Part shown: positions 7,397 to 16,246 of the stretch, in pieces
Numbering within the stretch: position 1 is the first letter of the stretch
Layout: each line of letters begins with the position of its first letter
Assembly (NCBI RefSeq): GCF_021654135.1
Contig: NZ_JAKGSD010000026.1
Coordinates: forward strand, 1 to 64,000
Direction of reading: 5' to 3'
From: Amycolatopsis tucumanensis
Lineage (GTDB): Bacteria; Actinomycetota; Actinomycetes; Mycobacteriales; Pseudonocardiaceae
DNA length: 64,000 nt
Notes under the pieces: generated by a model
Told to the model about the DNA's origin: nothing
The model's database searches: none
What the model saw: only the letters and a program-made list of their open reading frames with translations
Position numbers and translations under genes: made by a program

Positions 7397-8245
7397 ATGG
7401 ACACGACACACCCATCGCCGACGGCTGCCGGCTCCGGCGCCTCGGCCACCCAGGCATTCCTCGCGCGCCAGGAGGGTGGCGCCGGCGAGGTGAGCCGGGA
7501 ACGCGTGGCGACCGTCGTCCAGGCGGTGTTGGACGGGGTGCACGAGGCCATCCGCACCCACGAGGTCACCTACCGCGAGTTCACCGCCGCCAAGCAGTGG
7601 CTGATCGAGGTCGGCGAGAGCGGCGAATGGCCGTTGCTGCTCGACGTGTTCGTCGAGCACGAGGTCGAAGAAGTGGCCGCCCGCAAGCAGCACGGCACCA
7701 AGGGCAGCATCCTGGGCCCGTACTACCTGCCCGGCGCGCCCAAGCTGCCGTCGGTGACCACGTTGCCGATGCGCGAGGACGAACCGGGCACCCGGTTCGT
7801 GTTTGCCGGGCAGGTTCGCGACACGACCGGCAGGCCGGTCCCCGGTGCCGAACTCGACATCTGGCACGCCGACCACGCCGGCTACTACTCGGGATTCGCC
7901 CCGCACATCCCCGAGGGCAACCTGCGCGGTGTCGTGGTCGCCGACGGCCAGGGCCGGTTCGAGATCAGCACCGTCCAGCCCGCGCCCTACCAGATCCCCA
8001 CCGACGGCCCGACCGGCAAACTGATCGAGGCGGCGGGCTGGCACCCGTGGCGGCCGGCGCACCTGCACCTGATCGTGCGGGCGCCCGGCTGCCGGCCGAT
8101 CACCACGCAGCTGTATTTCGCCGGCGGGGACTGGCTCGACTCCGACGTCGCGCAGGCGACCAAGCCGGAACTCGTGCTCGACCCGCAACCGGTCTCCGAC
8201 GGGTGCGTGCGTGCCGAGTACGACTTCGTGCTCGAACCGGCCTGA
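7397..8245 (+). CDS. catA: Catechol 1,2-dioxygenase (intradiol, Fe(III))
   Basis: A 282-residue intradiol dioxygenase. An N-terminal helical dimerisation domain is followed by the beta-sandwich catalytic domain. The four Fe(III) ligands can be read as Tyr164 (HAGYYSGF), Tyr198 (QPAPYQIPTDGP), His222 and His224 (RPAHLHLIV). The sequence closely follows the actinobacterial CatA pattern (KGSILGPYY, TTQLYFAGGDW, ATKPELVLDP), which favours catechol over hydroxyquinol. It cleaves catechol to cis,cis-muconate. A GTG at 7373 overlaps the upstream stop, but the ATG at 7397 has a GGAGAGG site, so it is preferred. Confidence 0.93.
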   Translation: MDTTHPSPTAAGSGASATQAFLARQEGGAGEVSRERVATVVQAVLDGVHEAIRTHEVTYREFTAAKQWLIEVGESGEWPLLLDVFVEHEVEEVAARKQHGTKGSILGPYYLPGAPKLPSVTTLPMREDEPGTRFVFAGQVRDTTGRPVPGAELDIWHADHAGYYSGFAPHIPEGNLRGVVVADGQGRFEISTVQPAPYQIPTDGPTGKLIEAAGWHPWRPAHLHLIVRAPGCRPITTQLYFAGGDWLDSDVAQATKPELVLDPQPVSDGCVRAEYDFVLEPA

Positions 8246-8251
8246 ACCCCC

Positions 8252-8279
8252 GCGCCCCGGGCCCGCGGGCCCGGGGCGC
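8252..8279. terminator. 28-bp perfect palindrome (strong GC hairpin) between catA and catB
   Basis: From 8252 to 8279 the sequence is a perfect palindrome made only of G and C, able to form a stem of about 12 base pairs. It starts six bases after the catA stop. There is no T-run after it, so it may act as an attenuator or an mRNA-stabilising element between catA and catB rather than a full terminator. Confidence 0.55.
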
Positions 8280-8308
8280 TGCCCGTCGCAGACCAGAGGA
8301 GCTTCGTG

Positions 8309-9430
8309 ATGAGCGATCTTCGCATCGACCGCGTCGAAACGGTCGTGCTCGACGTGCCGCTGCGGCGACCGCACCGGTTCGCCCGCGTCGGGATGGACGT
8401 CCAGCCCGTCCTGCTGGTGTACCTGCGGACCGCGGGTGGCGTCACGGGCGTGGGCGAGGGCGTCGTGCCCGGGGGCCCGTGGTGGGGTGGCGAGTCGGTG
8501 GAGACCATGCAGCTCGTCATCGAGCGCTACCTGGCGCCGATCCTGCTCGGCCGCGACGTGGACGACATCGCGGGGATCGGGCGCGACATCGGCGACGTGG
8601 TGGCGGCCAACCTGCACGCCAAGGCGGCCGTGGACATCGCGCTGCACGACGCGTGGGCCCGGTGCCTGGGCGTACCGGCGCACGCCCTCCTCGGCGGGGT
8701 CGTCCGCCGGTCGGTCCCGGTCACCTGGGCGCTGGGCACCGAACCAGCCCCGGTCGTCGTCGAGGAGGCGCTCGCCAAGCTCGACGCCGGGACCCACCGC
8801 ACCTTCAAGCTGAAAATGGGCGCCCAGGACCCGGCCGACGACGTCCGGCGCGTCACCGCCATCGCGGACAAGCTGGCCGGCGCGGCGGGGCTGCGCGTGG
8901 ACGTCAACGCGCGGTGGGATCGCGGCACGGCGCTGGCCCACCTGCCCCGCCTCGCGGACGGCGGCATCGAGCTCGTCGAGCAACCCGTGCCCGGGGCCGA
9001 CGTCGAGGCCCTCGCCGAGATCAACCGGGCGCTGCCGATCCCCGTCATGGCCGACGAAAGCCTCCGCACCCCGGGCGACGCGCTCCGCCTCGCCAGGCTC
9101 GCCGCTGCCGACGTGTACTCACTCAAGATCAGCAAATCCGGTGGCCTCAGAGCCACCAGGTCCATCGCGGAAGTCGCGGCGGCCGCCGGGATCCCCGCCC
9201 ACATGGGCACGTCCATCGACGGTCCGGTCGGCACCGCGGCCTCGCTGCATTTGGCGTGCGCACTGCCCGCGGTGACCTGGGGGAGCGAGCTGTTCGGGCC
9301 CCTGCTGATGCGTGCCGAGCACCTCGCCACCCCGCTGCGCTACGAGGGTGGGGAGCTGCACCTGCCCGACGGGCCCGGCTTCGGGGTCGAGCTCGACCCG
9401 GACGCGGTGCGCGCGTTCGCCCGGAGCTGA
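8309..9430 (+). CDS. catB: Muconate cycloisomerase
   Basis: A 373-residue enolase-superfamily enzyme of the muconate-lactonizing group. The catalytic pair KLK at 167-169, metal ligands Asp198 (RVDVNARW), Glu224 (LVEQPV) and Asp249 (VMADES), and base Lys273 (SLKISKSGG) are all present, at the same numbering as well-studied CatB proteins. It converts cis,cis-muconate to muconolactone, the step after CatA. A GTG lies three bases upstream (8306), but the ATG at 8309 is better spaced from AGAGGA. The usual third gene, catC, does not follow; a ribF relic does. Confidence 0.92.
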   Translation: MSDLRIDRVETVVLDVPLRRPHRFARVGMDVQPVLLVYLRTAGGVTGVGEGVVPGGPWWGGESVETMQLVIERYLAPILLGRDVDDIAGIGRDIGDVVAANLHAKAAVDIALHDAWARCLGVPAHALLGGVVRRSVPVTWALGTEPAPVVVEEALAKLDAGTHRTFKLKMGAQDPADDVRRVTAIADKLAGAAGLRVDVNARWDRGTALAHLPRLADGGIELVEQPVPGADVEALAEINRALPIPVMADESLRTPGDALRLARLAAADVYSLKISKSGGLRATRSIAEVAAAAGIPAHMGTSIDGPVGTAASLHLACALPAVTWGSELFGPLLMRAEHLATPLRYEGGELHLPDGPGFGVELDPDAVRAFARS

Positions 9431-9480
9431 CCAGGCGGGCCGGGCTCGGAGCTGAGGTCCGCCCCTCGTCGCAAGAGTGC

Positions 9481-10187
9481 GTGCTGTGGCGTGGGCTCGG
9501 CGAGGTGCCCGCCGGGTTCGGCCCGTCGGTGGTGACGCCCACCTGATCGACCGCGCGGTGGGCTTCGGCCGCGCCCGGAAACCTGCCGCCCGTGCTGGTC
9601 ACCTTCGACCCGCACCCGGCACGCGTGCTCGGGTTACCGCGGGCACCGCGGCGTTGAGCACCGTCGAACGCCCATCTCGCCTTCGGGCTCGGGATACGGG
9701 CGGTCTGCGTGCTGCCGTTCACCCGCGAGTTCGCCGCGCTCTCACCGTCCGAGTTCGTCGAGCGGACGCTGGTCGAGCGGCTGCGTGCCGAGGCGGTGAT
9801 GGTGGGCGCCGACTTCACCTTCGGTCACCGCGCCGCAGGCCTCGTGGACGCCCTCCGGGAGCTCGGGGAACAGCGCGGCTTCACCACGCACGGTGTCGGC
9901 TGTTACCGGCCCAGGCGGCATCCGGTGCTCCTCGACCCACGTCTGTGCCTGTCCGAGGCGCGGAGACGTGCGCGGGGCGGCGCGAGCACTCGGCCGTCCG
10001 CGCCACGTCGAGCGGGCGTTCCGGCCGGGCGGGCACGGGCAGGACCGAGCTCGTCGTCGCGTCCGGTCGCTACCGGGGGCGCCTCGACGGCCTGGGGCCG
10101 GTCCCGGTGTGGGTGACCGGCGAGCATCGGGTGGTGCCCGTCGCGCCAGCACGGCTGGGACCGGGCGGTATCGACTTCGTGGCCTGA
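9481..10187 (+). pseudogene. ribF: Decayed riboflavin kinase / FAD synthetase (ribF) copy
   Basis: Pieces of RibF appear in order but in three different frames. VLWRGLGEVPAGFGPSVVT begins at 9481, HLIDRAVGFGRAR follows near 9540, LPPVLVTFDPHPARVLGLP near 9585, then AHLAFGLGIRAVCVLPFTREF with the downstream FTFGHRAAG block (about 9673-9900), and a linker GDVRGAARALGRPRHVE in yet another frame. The nucleotide-binding GVFDGVHRGH motif that should lie between VVT and HLID is deleted. The gene cannot make an active enzyme. A dedicated FAD synthetase copy would fit beside a flavin-dependent hydroxylase, but that is inference. This relic fills most of the 907-base gap between catB and the MFS gene. 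Confidence 0.85.
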
Positions 10188-10282
10188 CGCGGCGGATCCA
10201 GTGTCCACTGTCGACTCCGTGCGCGGTGCGGGCCGGCGCTGCCGGGGCTTGACCCAGGGCGGACCGCCTGCTTGACTGACCT

Positions 10283-10294
10283 GAACGGTCGTTC
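10283..10294. promoter_or_regulatory. Candidate TetR operator GAACGGTCGTTC (copy 3)
   Basis: The GAACGNNCGTTC box recurs 43 bases before the MFS start, just downstream of TTGACT (10272-10277), a good -35 candidate. An extra CGTTC half-site follows at 10294-10298. Binding here would block the promoter of the CoA-catabolic operon, linking it to the TetR gene at 3.6 kb or a paralogue elsewhere. Confidence 0.6.
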
Positions 10295-10337
10295 GTTCTG
10301 AGCGGCCGTGGTGGACGATCGATGAGGAGGTCCCCCG

Positions 10338-11726
10338 GTGTCTACGGACCGTGACGTGTCCCCGTCCGCCCGAGCCGATGCGGCTCACGGCGGTCTCGTG
10401 GTCGACGAGCGCAGGATGCGGAAGCTGGCCTTCGCCTCCATCGCGTCGACCGTGCTCGAGTGGTTCGACTTCCTGGTGTATTCGACGGCGGCGGCGTTGG
10501 TGTTCGGTCCGTTGTTCTTCCCCACGCTGGGCGGCGTGCAGGGCACGCTCGCGTCGTTCGCGACGCTGGCGGTGGGATTCGTCGCGCGGCCGCTCGGCGG
10601 GGTGCTCGCCGGGCATGTGGGGGACCGCTACGGACGGAAGGTCCCGCTGGTCGGCTCGATGCTGTTGATGGGTGTGGCGACGTTCGTGGTGGGACTGCTG
10701 CCGACCTATGACACCGCCGGGATGTGGGCGCCGGTCCTGCTCGTGGTCGCGCGGATCGTGCAGGGGCTGGGTGTCGGTGCGCAGTGGGGTGGTGCGGCGA
10801 TGCTGCTGGTGGAGCACGCCCCGGTGGCGAAGCGCGGCTTCTACGGCTCGCTGGTCAACACCGGCACGATCCTCGGCGCGGTCCTCGGCAACGGGTTCTT
10901 CCTGGTGCTCACCGCGCTGGTGCCGGCGGATGCGTTCGAGGCGTGGGGCTGGCGGATCCCGTTCCTGTCCGGGCTGCTGCTGGTGGTCGTCGGGATCTAC
11001 GTCCAGCTCAAGATCGAGGAGAGCCCGGTGTTCACCGAGCTCCGGCACGCCTCCTCGGCGGCCGCGCAGCGGGCCGGGGTGCGCAAGGCCCCGGTCGGGC
11101 AGGCGATCCGCCTGTACTGGCGGCAGATCCTGCAGGCGATCGCGGCGTTCTTCGTGGTCAACGGAACCTTCTACATCTTCATCTCCGGGATTCTCGACTA
11201 CGGGACGAAGACACTCGGGCTGGACCGCACGCCGATGCTGCTCGTAGTGATGCTCGCGGGGCTGACGCAGGTGGTGACCATCCCGGTGTTCGGCGCGTTG
11301 TCCGACCGGCTCGGGCGCAAGCGGATCTACCTGACGGGCGCGGTGGCCATGGCGGTCGCGGGGTTCCCGATGTTCTGGCTGATCGACACCGGCAGCCTGC
11401 TGTGGCTGGGGGTCGCGCTGGTCATCGGGTTCACGATCCACGCGTCGATGTTCGGGTGCCAGACCGCGATGTACGCCGAGATGTTCCCGGCCGATGTCCG
11501 GCTCTCCGGAGCGTCACTGGGTTTCCAGGTGGCGTCCGTGCTGGCAGGCGGACTGGCGCCGATGATCACCACGGCCCTGGTCGCCGCCTCCGGCGGATCG
11601 TGGGCGGTGTCGCTCTACATCATCGCTATGGCCGTGGTGACCTTCGCCGGGGTGAGCACCATCAGGGAACGGTTCCAGCGCGACCTGTACGCGGTTTCGT
11701 CCGAGCGGGCGGACGGTGCGGCGTGA
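10338..11726 (+). CDS. MFS transporter, metabolite:H+ symporter (MHS) family
   Basis: A 462-residue membrane protein with 12 predicted helices. ASTVLEWFDFLVYSTAAALVF is the signature first helix of the MHS family (shikimate, proline/betaine, alpha-ketoglutarate, aromatic acid permeases). HVGDRYGRK after helix 2 and ALSDRLGRKR after helix 8 are the major-facilitator loop motifs. It should import a carboxylic acid by proton symport, and as first gene of an operon with an acyl-CoA ligase it probably brings in the ligase substrate. The GTG at 10338 follows GAGGAGG. The next gene overlaps or abuts it. Confidence 0.93.
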   Translation: MSTDRDVSPSARADAAHGGLVVDERRMRKLAFASIASTVLEWFDFLVYSTAAALVFGPLFFPTLGGVQGTLASFATLAVGFVARPLGGVLAGHVGDRYGRKVPLVGSMLLMGVATFVVGLLPTYDTAGMWAPVLLVVARIVQGLGVGAQWGGAAMLLVEHAPVAKRGFYGSLVNTGTILGAVLGNGFFLVLTALVPADAFEAWGWRIPFLSGLLLVVVGIYVQLKIEESPVFTELRHASSAAAQRAGVRKAPVGQAIRLYWRQILQAIAAFFVVNGTFYIFISGILDYGTKTLGLDRTPMLLVVMLAGLTQVVTIPVFGALSDRLGRKRIYLTGAVAMAVAGFPMFWLIDTGSLLWLGVALVIGFTIHASMFGCQTAMYAEMFPADVRLSGASLGFQVASVLAGGLAPMITTALVAASGGSWAVSLYIIAMAVVTFAGVSTIRERFQRDLYAVSSERADGAA

Positions 11727-11740
11727 TCGGCGGAGGTGGG

Positions 11741-12583
11741 ATGTACTTCGAGGACTTCCGGGTCGGGCAGCGGTTCACGGCGGGACCGCGGGTGGTGACC
11801 GAGGAGGACCTGGCGCGGTTCACCGCCCTCAGCGGCGACGATCACCCCCTGCACACCAGCGCCGAGTACGCCCGGGGCACGTCATTCGGGGTACCGGTCC
11901 TGCAGGGCTCCTTCGGTGCGGCGGTGGCGGCCGGGCTGTGGACCCGGCTGGGGCTGGTGAGCGCGTCGATCGTGGCGGCCACCGAGGAGAGCTGGACCTA
12001 CCACCGGCCGATCAAGGTGGGCGACGAGCTCTCGCTCGCGGTGACGATCGTCCGCCTGCAGGACAGCCGTGGGGGCGGCCAGGGACTGGTGTCCCGGTAC
12101 AACGAGCTGCGCGACGGTGCCGGCACCGTGATCCAGTCGGGCACGGCCACCGCGCTCGTGCGGGCGGGCGACGGAGGGCCGCGGCCCGTGAACCGGGACG
12201 TGGGCACGGTGGCGTGGGGGAAAGTGCTTGCCGAGGCACTGACGGCGAACCCGGCGTTCGTGTCCGCGGTGGCGTCCTGGGACGGCACCATCGGACTGCG
12301 CGGTGGCGAGCACGAAGTCCACCTGCGCATCTACCGGGGCCGGATCATCGACGTGACCCGCCGGTCGCCGCACGGCGCCACGTTCACCTTCGGTGCGCCC
12401 GACCGGATCTGGGCGGATCTGCTGACCGCGGAGGACAGCCGGTTCGGTGCCCGGTTGATGACCGGGGAGTTCACCTCCAGCGGTGATCCGTACGAGTACC
12501 TCCGGCTGACCAAGGCCCTGGAGATCATCGTGGACGTCGCCCGCGACCTCGCCCGGACCGAGCACACCGAGGTGGTCGCATGA
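11741..12583 (+). CDS. MaoC-like hydratase fused to an SCP2-like C-terminal domain
   Basis: A 280-residue protein. Residues 1-150 form a MaoC/hot-dog domain: FEDFRVGQRFTAGPRVVTEEDL, then SGDDHPLHTSAEYA with the catalytic Asp/His of (R)-specific enoyl-CoA hydratases, and PVLQGSFGAAV. The last 100 residues look like an SCP2 sterol-carrier fold (DRIWADLLTAEDSRFGARLMTGEF). It probably hydrates an enoyl-CoA in the operon pathway, with the second domain shielding the acyl chain. A GTG at 11723 overlapping the MFS stop is an alternative start, but GGAGG precedes the ATG at 11741. Confidence 0.82.
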   Translation: MYFEDFRVGQRFTAGPRVVTEEDLARFTALSGDDHPLHTSAEYARGTSFGVPVLQGSFGAAVAAGLWTRLGLVSASIVAATEESWTYHRPIKVGDELSLAVTIVRLQDSRGGGQGLVSRYNELRDGAGTVIQSGTATALVRAGDGGPRPVNRDVGTVAWGKVLAEALTANPAFVSAVASWDGTIGLRGGEHEVHLRIYRGRIIDVTRRSPHGATFTFGAPDRIWADLLTAEDSRFGARLMTGEFTSSGDPYEYLRLTKALEIIVDVARDLARTEHTEVVA

Positions 12584-13410
12584 CGGTCCACACCGTGACA
12601 GCACACCACCTGGTGCTGCACGACCGCATCGGGTTCGTCCAGGACGCCGCGCCGCGGGAGCCGAACGGAACCACGTTGGTGCTGGTACACACCGCAGGGC
12701 AAAGCGGTGTGCAGTGGCGGCACGCGCTGGGGCCGCTCAGCGAACTGGGATACCGCGTGCTCGTGCCCGATCTGCCGGGGCACGGGCATTCCGAGCCTGC
12801 GCCCGGGGGCGCGGTGCGGGACCTGCGTGAGTACGCGGACTGGCTCGTGCGGCTGCTGGAGGTCCTGGAGGTGACGCGGCCGGTGGTGGTCGGCTGCTCG
12901 ATCGGCGGCAAGATCGCCCAGGACCTCGCGGCGCGGTACGGCGACCGGCTGGACGCGGCGGTGTCGATGTGCGCCGAGTCCGGACCGGGACGGGTCCAGC
13001 TGCACGCGCTGGAACGGGAACTGGAGGACAGCGCCGCCGCCGCGCGTGCCGATCGCACTCACCTGGGTACCCGCGCGGTCGTCGGCCGCCGGGTGGCCCG
13101 TGGGCGCGCCGAGCTGATCGCGCGCATGCACTGCCGGGAGGACCCGCTGGTGTCCACCAGCGACCTCATCGGGTGGGGCACGCATGACGTGCGCCCGCTG
13201 CTGCCGCGCATCCCGTGCCCGATCACGTTCGTGGCCGGCGAGGACGACCTGTGGGTCGATGCCCGATCGGTGGCCGAGTCCGCCCGGCAGGCGCCGGACG
13301 GCCGGTTCGTGCTCCTGCCGGGATACGGGCACTACCCGATGGAGGAGATGGACGACTTCGCGAAGGTCCTGGACGGTTGGCTGGGCGAGATGAAGGAGGG
13401 ACGACCGTGA
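12580..13410 (+). CDS. Alpha/beta hydrolase
   Basis: A 276-residue alpha/beta hydrolase. HTAGQSG is the oxyanion loop, DLPGHGHSEP follows, the nucleophile elbow GCSIGG places Ser107, AGEDDLWV holds the acid and GYGHYPMEE the catalytic His near residue 248. The overall look is close to 3-oxoadipate enol-lactonases and C-C bond or CoA-thioester hydrolases, so it may open a lactone or ring intermediate before beta-oxidation. It overlaps the MaoC gene by four bases and the ligase gene by four bases, implying translational coupling. Confidence 0.85.
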   Translation: MTVHTVTAHHLVLHDRIGFVQDAAPREPNGTTLVLVHTAGQSGVQWRHALGPLSELGYRVLVPDLPGHGHSEPAPGGAVRDLREYADWLVRLLEVLEVTRPVVVGCSIGGKIAQDLAARYGDRLDAAVSMCAESGPGRVQLHALERELEDSAAAARADRTHLGTRAVVGRRVARGRAELIARMHCREDPLVSTSDLIGWGTHDVRPLLPRIPCPITFVAGEDDLWVDARSVAESARQAPDGRFVLLPGYGHYPMEEMDDFAKVLDGWLGEMKEGRP

Positions 13411-15023
13411 CCCCGCGTCTGCTCGATGTGTTCGCCGGACTCGCCGACGCCGAACCCGACGCCGTGGCGCTGTACGACGCCGACGCCGGCCGGTCTCCGG
13501 TGCGTCCGGTCAGCAGGCGGCAGTTGCGTGACCTCGCCGCCGGAATGGCCGAGGATCTGCGCGCGCACGGGATCGGCGCGGGGGACTGCGTCGGTGTCTG
13601 GCTGCCGAACTGGTCCCACGCCGTCGCCGCGCAGTTCGCCGCACTGGCGGTGGGAGCGCACGTCATCGGGATCAACACCCGGTACAACGTCGACGAGGTC
13701 GCGCACGTCCTGCGCATGGCCCGGCCCCGGGCGGTGGTGATCGCCCACGACTTCATGAACCTCGACCTCCGCCGGGTCCTGCACGCGGCGCACGAGGCGG
13801 CCGCGGCCGAGCCGCCGGTGTGCCTGGTGACCACCGCGCCCGGGGCCGCACCGGCGTCCCCGGACGAGGTGGCGGCCTACGACGTGGGCGCTGGGGCGTC
13901 GGCGTTCCCCCAGGCGTCCCGCGGCGGTGAGCTGCGGCCATGCCCGGTTCCGGGCCTGGCCACGGCATTCACCACCTCGGGCTCGACCGGCCGGCCGAAA
14001 CTGGCCGCCCACGGCGAACCCGGCATGGCCGAGCACCTCGTCGCCGCCGGCGAGCGCATCGGCCTGGGCCCCGGGGACGTCATGCTGGGCGCGCTCCCGC
14101 TGTCCGGGGTCTTCGGGTTCGTCGCGGCGATGGCCGCGGTCTTCTCCGGCGCCGCGGTGGCCCTGGAGCCGGTGTTCGACGCCGAGGGCGTCCTCACCGA
14201 CATGGTGCGCCACCGGGTCACCCACGTCATCGGCGCCGACGACCTCCTCGGCCGCATCGAGCGGGCCTGGCAGGACCACCCCGCGCCCCTGCCGTTGCGG
14301 TGGATCGGGATCGCGGACTTCGAGGGCCGGTCCCGCCGGCTCGCGGCCTGGGCGGAGCGGGAGTTCGGCACCACCGTCGCCGGCGTGTACGGATCGTCGG
14401 AGCTGTTCGCGCTGACCGCGTTCTGGCCCCGGCGGTATCCGGCGGAGCTGCGGTGGTCCGGGGGCGGCCAGGTGGTCACGGAGGCGATCGAGGTCCGGGT
14501 GGCCGACCCGGTCACCGGGGAAACCGTGCCGGACGGCGCCGAGGGCGAGATGCAGTTCCGCGGTCCGAACGTCGTCGACGCCTACCTCGGTGATCCCGCG
14601 GTCGCCGGCGAGGTGTTCACCGAGGACGGCTGGTTCCGCAGCGGCGACCTCGGCCGGCTGGTCGCCCCCGGAACCGTGCAGTACCTCTGCCGGATCGGTG
14701 ACGTGCTGCGGTTGCGGGGATTCCTGGTCGACCCGGCCGAGATCGAAACCCGGCTGGCGGCGCACCCCGCGGTCGCGATGGCCAAAGTCGTCGGCGTGCC
14801 CGGCGGCGACGGCGGCACCATCGCTGTGGCCTTCGTGGTGCCCTACGGCCCGGACCGGCCCGGCGAAGACGAGCTCAAGCAGTGGTGCGCCCAGACCCTG
14901 GCCAAGTTCAAAGTGCCATCCCGGGTCCGCCTGATCGACGAAATGCCCACCACCTCCGGCACGAACGGAACCAAGATCCGCGCCGCCGCACTGCGCGAGC
15001 TGGCACTGCGAGAGGGAGTCTGA
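13407..15023 (+). CDS. AMP-dependent acyl-CoA ligase
   Basis: A 538-residue ANL-superfamily enzyme. TTSGSTGRPK near residue 190 is the P-loop-like core motif, VYGSSELF the A5-type substrate segment, and WFRSGDLGRL the hinge aspartate motif. Near the C-terminus MPTTSGTNGTKIR supplies the catalytic lysine region. It would activate a carboxylic acid with ATP and CoA, priming the substrate taken up by the MFS protein for the thiolase, CoA-transferase and dehydrogenase that follow. The GTG at 13407 overlaps the hydrolase stop and has GGAGGG upstream. The exact acid is not evident. Confidence 0.9.
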   Translation: MTPRLLDVFAGLADAEPDAVALYDADAGRSPVRPVSRRQLRDLAAGMAEDLRAHGIGAGDCVGVWLPNWSHAVAAQFAALAVGAHVIGINTRYNVDEVAHVLRMARPRAVVIAHDFMNLDLRRVLHAAHEAAAAEPPVCLVTTAPGAAPASPDEVAAYDVGAGASAFPQASRGGELRPCPVPGLATAFTTSGSTGRPKLAAHGEPGMAEHLVAAGERIGLGPGDVMLGALPLSGVFGFVAAMAAVFSGAAVALEPVFDAEGVLTDMVRHRVTHVIGADDLLGRIERAWQDHPAPLPLRWIGIADFEGRSRRLAAWAEREFGTTVAGVYGSSELFALTAFWPRRYPAELRWSGGGQVVTEAIEVRVADPVTGETVPDGAEGEMQFRGPNVVDAYLGDPAVAGEVFTEDGWFRSGDLGRLVAPGTVQYLCRIGDVLRLRGFLVDPAEIETRLAAHPAVAMAKVVGVPGGDGGTIAVAFVVPYGPDRPGEDELKQWCAQTLAKFKVPSRVRLIDEMPTTSGTNGTKIRAAALRELALREGV

Positions 15024-15025
15024 CC

Positions 15026-16246
15026 ATGAACCACGAGGTCGTCATCTGCCACCCCCTGCGCACCCCCGTCGGCCGCTACGGCGGCGCGTTCCGGACGCTG
15101 TCGGCGACCGAGCTCGCCGCGCAGACCCTGCGGCAGCTGATCGAGCGGACCGGCCTGCCGGTGGACCGGGTCGACGACGTGCGTCTCGGGCAGTGCTATC
15201 CCAGCGGGGAGAGCCCGGCGATCGGCCGGGTCGCCGCGCTCGACGCCGGCCTGCCGGTGACCGTGCCCGGCGCGCAGATCGACCGCCGCTGCGGATCCGG
15301 ACTGCAAGCCGTCATCGACGCCACCATGAGCGTCGCCACCGGCGCCGCCGAGGTCGTCATCGCCGGGGGCGCCGAATCGATGAGCAACGTCGAGTTCTAC
15401 ACCGACGAGATCCGCTGGGGCGTCAAGGGCGACGGGCCCCGGCTGCACGACAGGCTCGCGCGGGCCCGGGTGACCGCCGGCGGGAAGGACCACCCGGTGC
15501 CGGGCGGGATGCTCGAGACGGCCGAGAACCTGCGGCGCGAGTACTCGATCTCCCGGCGGGAACAGGACGAGTGGGCGTTGCGCTCCCACGAGCGCGCGGT
15601 GAAGGCCGCCGCCGACGGCCGCTTCGCCGAGGAGATCCTGCCGGTCACCGTGCCCGGCCGTCGCGGAGCGCCCGCCACCCTCGTCGACACCGACGAGCAC
15701 CCGAGGCCCGACGTCTCGCTCGACGCGCTGAGCACACTGCGGCCCGTCATGGTGAACAGCGACCCGGAAGCGACCGTCACCGCGGGCAACGCCAGCGGCC
15801 AGAACGACGGCGCGGCCGCGTGCATCGTCACCACCCGGGACGCCGCGGCGGAGCTGGGTCTCACGCCGATCCTGCGCCTGGTCAGCTGGGCGGTGGCCGG
15901 GGTGCCGCCGCGCACCATGGGCCTCGGTCCGGTACCGGCGGTCGCGAAGGCACTGGACCGCGCCGGCCTCGCACTGTCCGACATCGACCTGGTGGAGATC
16001 AACGAGGCGTTCGCCGCCCAGGTGATCGCCTGCTTCCGGGAATGGGACCTCACCGATCGCGACCTGGAGCGGGTCAACGTCAGTGGATCGGGCATCTCGC
16101 TGGGCCATCCCGTCGGAGCCACGGGCGCCCGGATCCTGGCCACGCTGGCTCACGAGATGCGCCGCCGCGGGGCGCGCTACGGCCTGGAGACGATGTGCAT
16201 CGGCGGCGGCCAGGGCCTCGCGGCCGTCCTGGAGCTGGTCGAATGA
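15026..16246 (+). CDS. Thiolase (acetyl-CoA acetyltransferase / 3-ketoacyl-CoA thiolase)
   Basis: A 406-residue thiolase with all catalytic features. Nucleophile Cys89 lies in DRRCGSGLQAV, NEAFAAQ and SGISLGHPVGATGAR carry the conserved Asn and His, and the second Cys lies in MCIGGGQG. It should cleave a 3-ketoacyl-CoA made by the operon enzymes into acetyl-CoA and a shortened acyl-CoA. It starts two bases after the ligase stop and overlaps the CoA-transferase by four bases. Confidence 0.94.
   Translation: MNHEVVICHPLRTPVGRYGGAFRTLSATELAAQTLRQLIERTGLPVDRVDDVRLGQCYPSGESPAIGRVAALDAGLPVTVPGAQIDRRCGSGLQAVIDATMSVATGAAEVVIAGGAESMSNVEFYTDEIRWGVKGDGPRLHDRLARARVTAGGKDHPVPGGMLETAENLRREYSISRREQDEWALRSHERAVKAAADGRFAEEILPVTVPGRRGAPATLVDTDEHPRPDVSLDALSTLRPVMVNSDPEATVTAGNASGQNDGAAACIVTTRDAAAELGLTPILRLVSWAVAGVPPRTMGLGPVPAVAKALDRAGLALSDIDLVEINEAFAAQVIACFREWDLTDRDLERVNVSGSGISLGHPVGATGARILATLAHEMRRRGARYGLETMCIGGGQGLAAVLELVE

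Noticed and set aside
7397..8245. Hydroxyquinol 1,2-dioxygenase identity for the intradiol enzyme
   Set aside because: The sequence blocks follow actinobacterial CatA, and a muconate cycloisomerase follows rather than a maleylacetate reductase.
7259..8983. A 574-codon open frame on the minus strand over catA and catB
   Set aside because: Antisense to catA, whose iron ligands, and catB, whose catalytic residues, are all readable on the plus strand.
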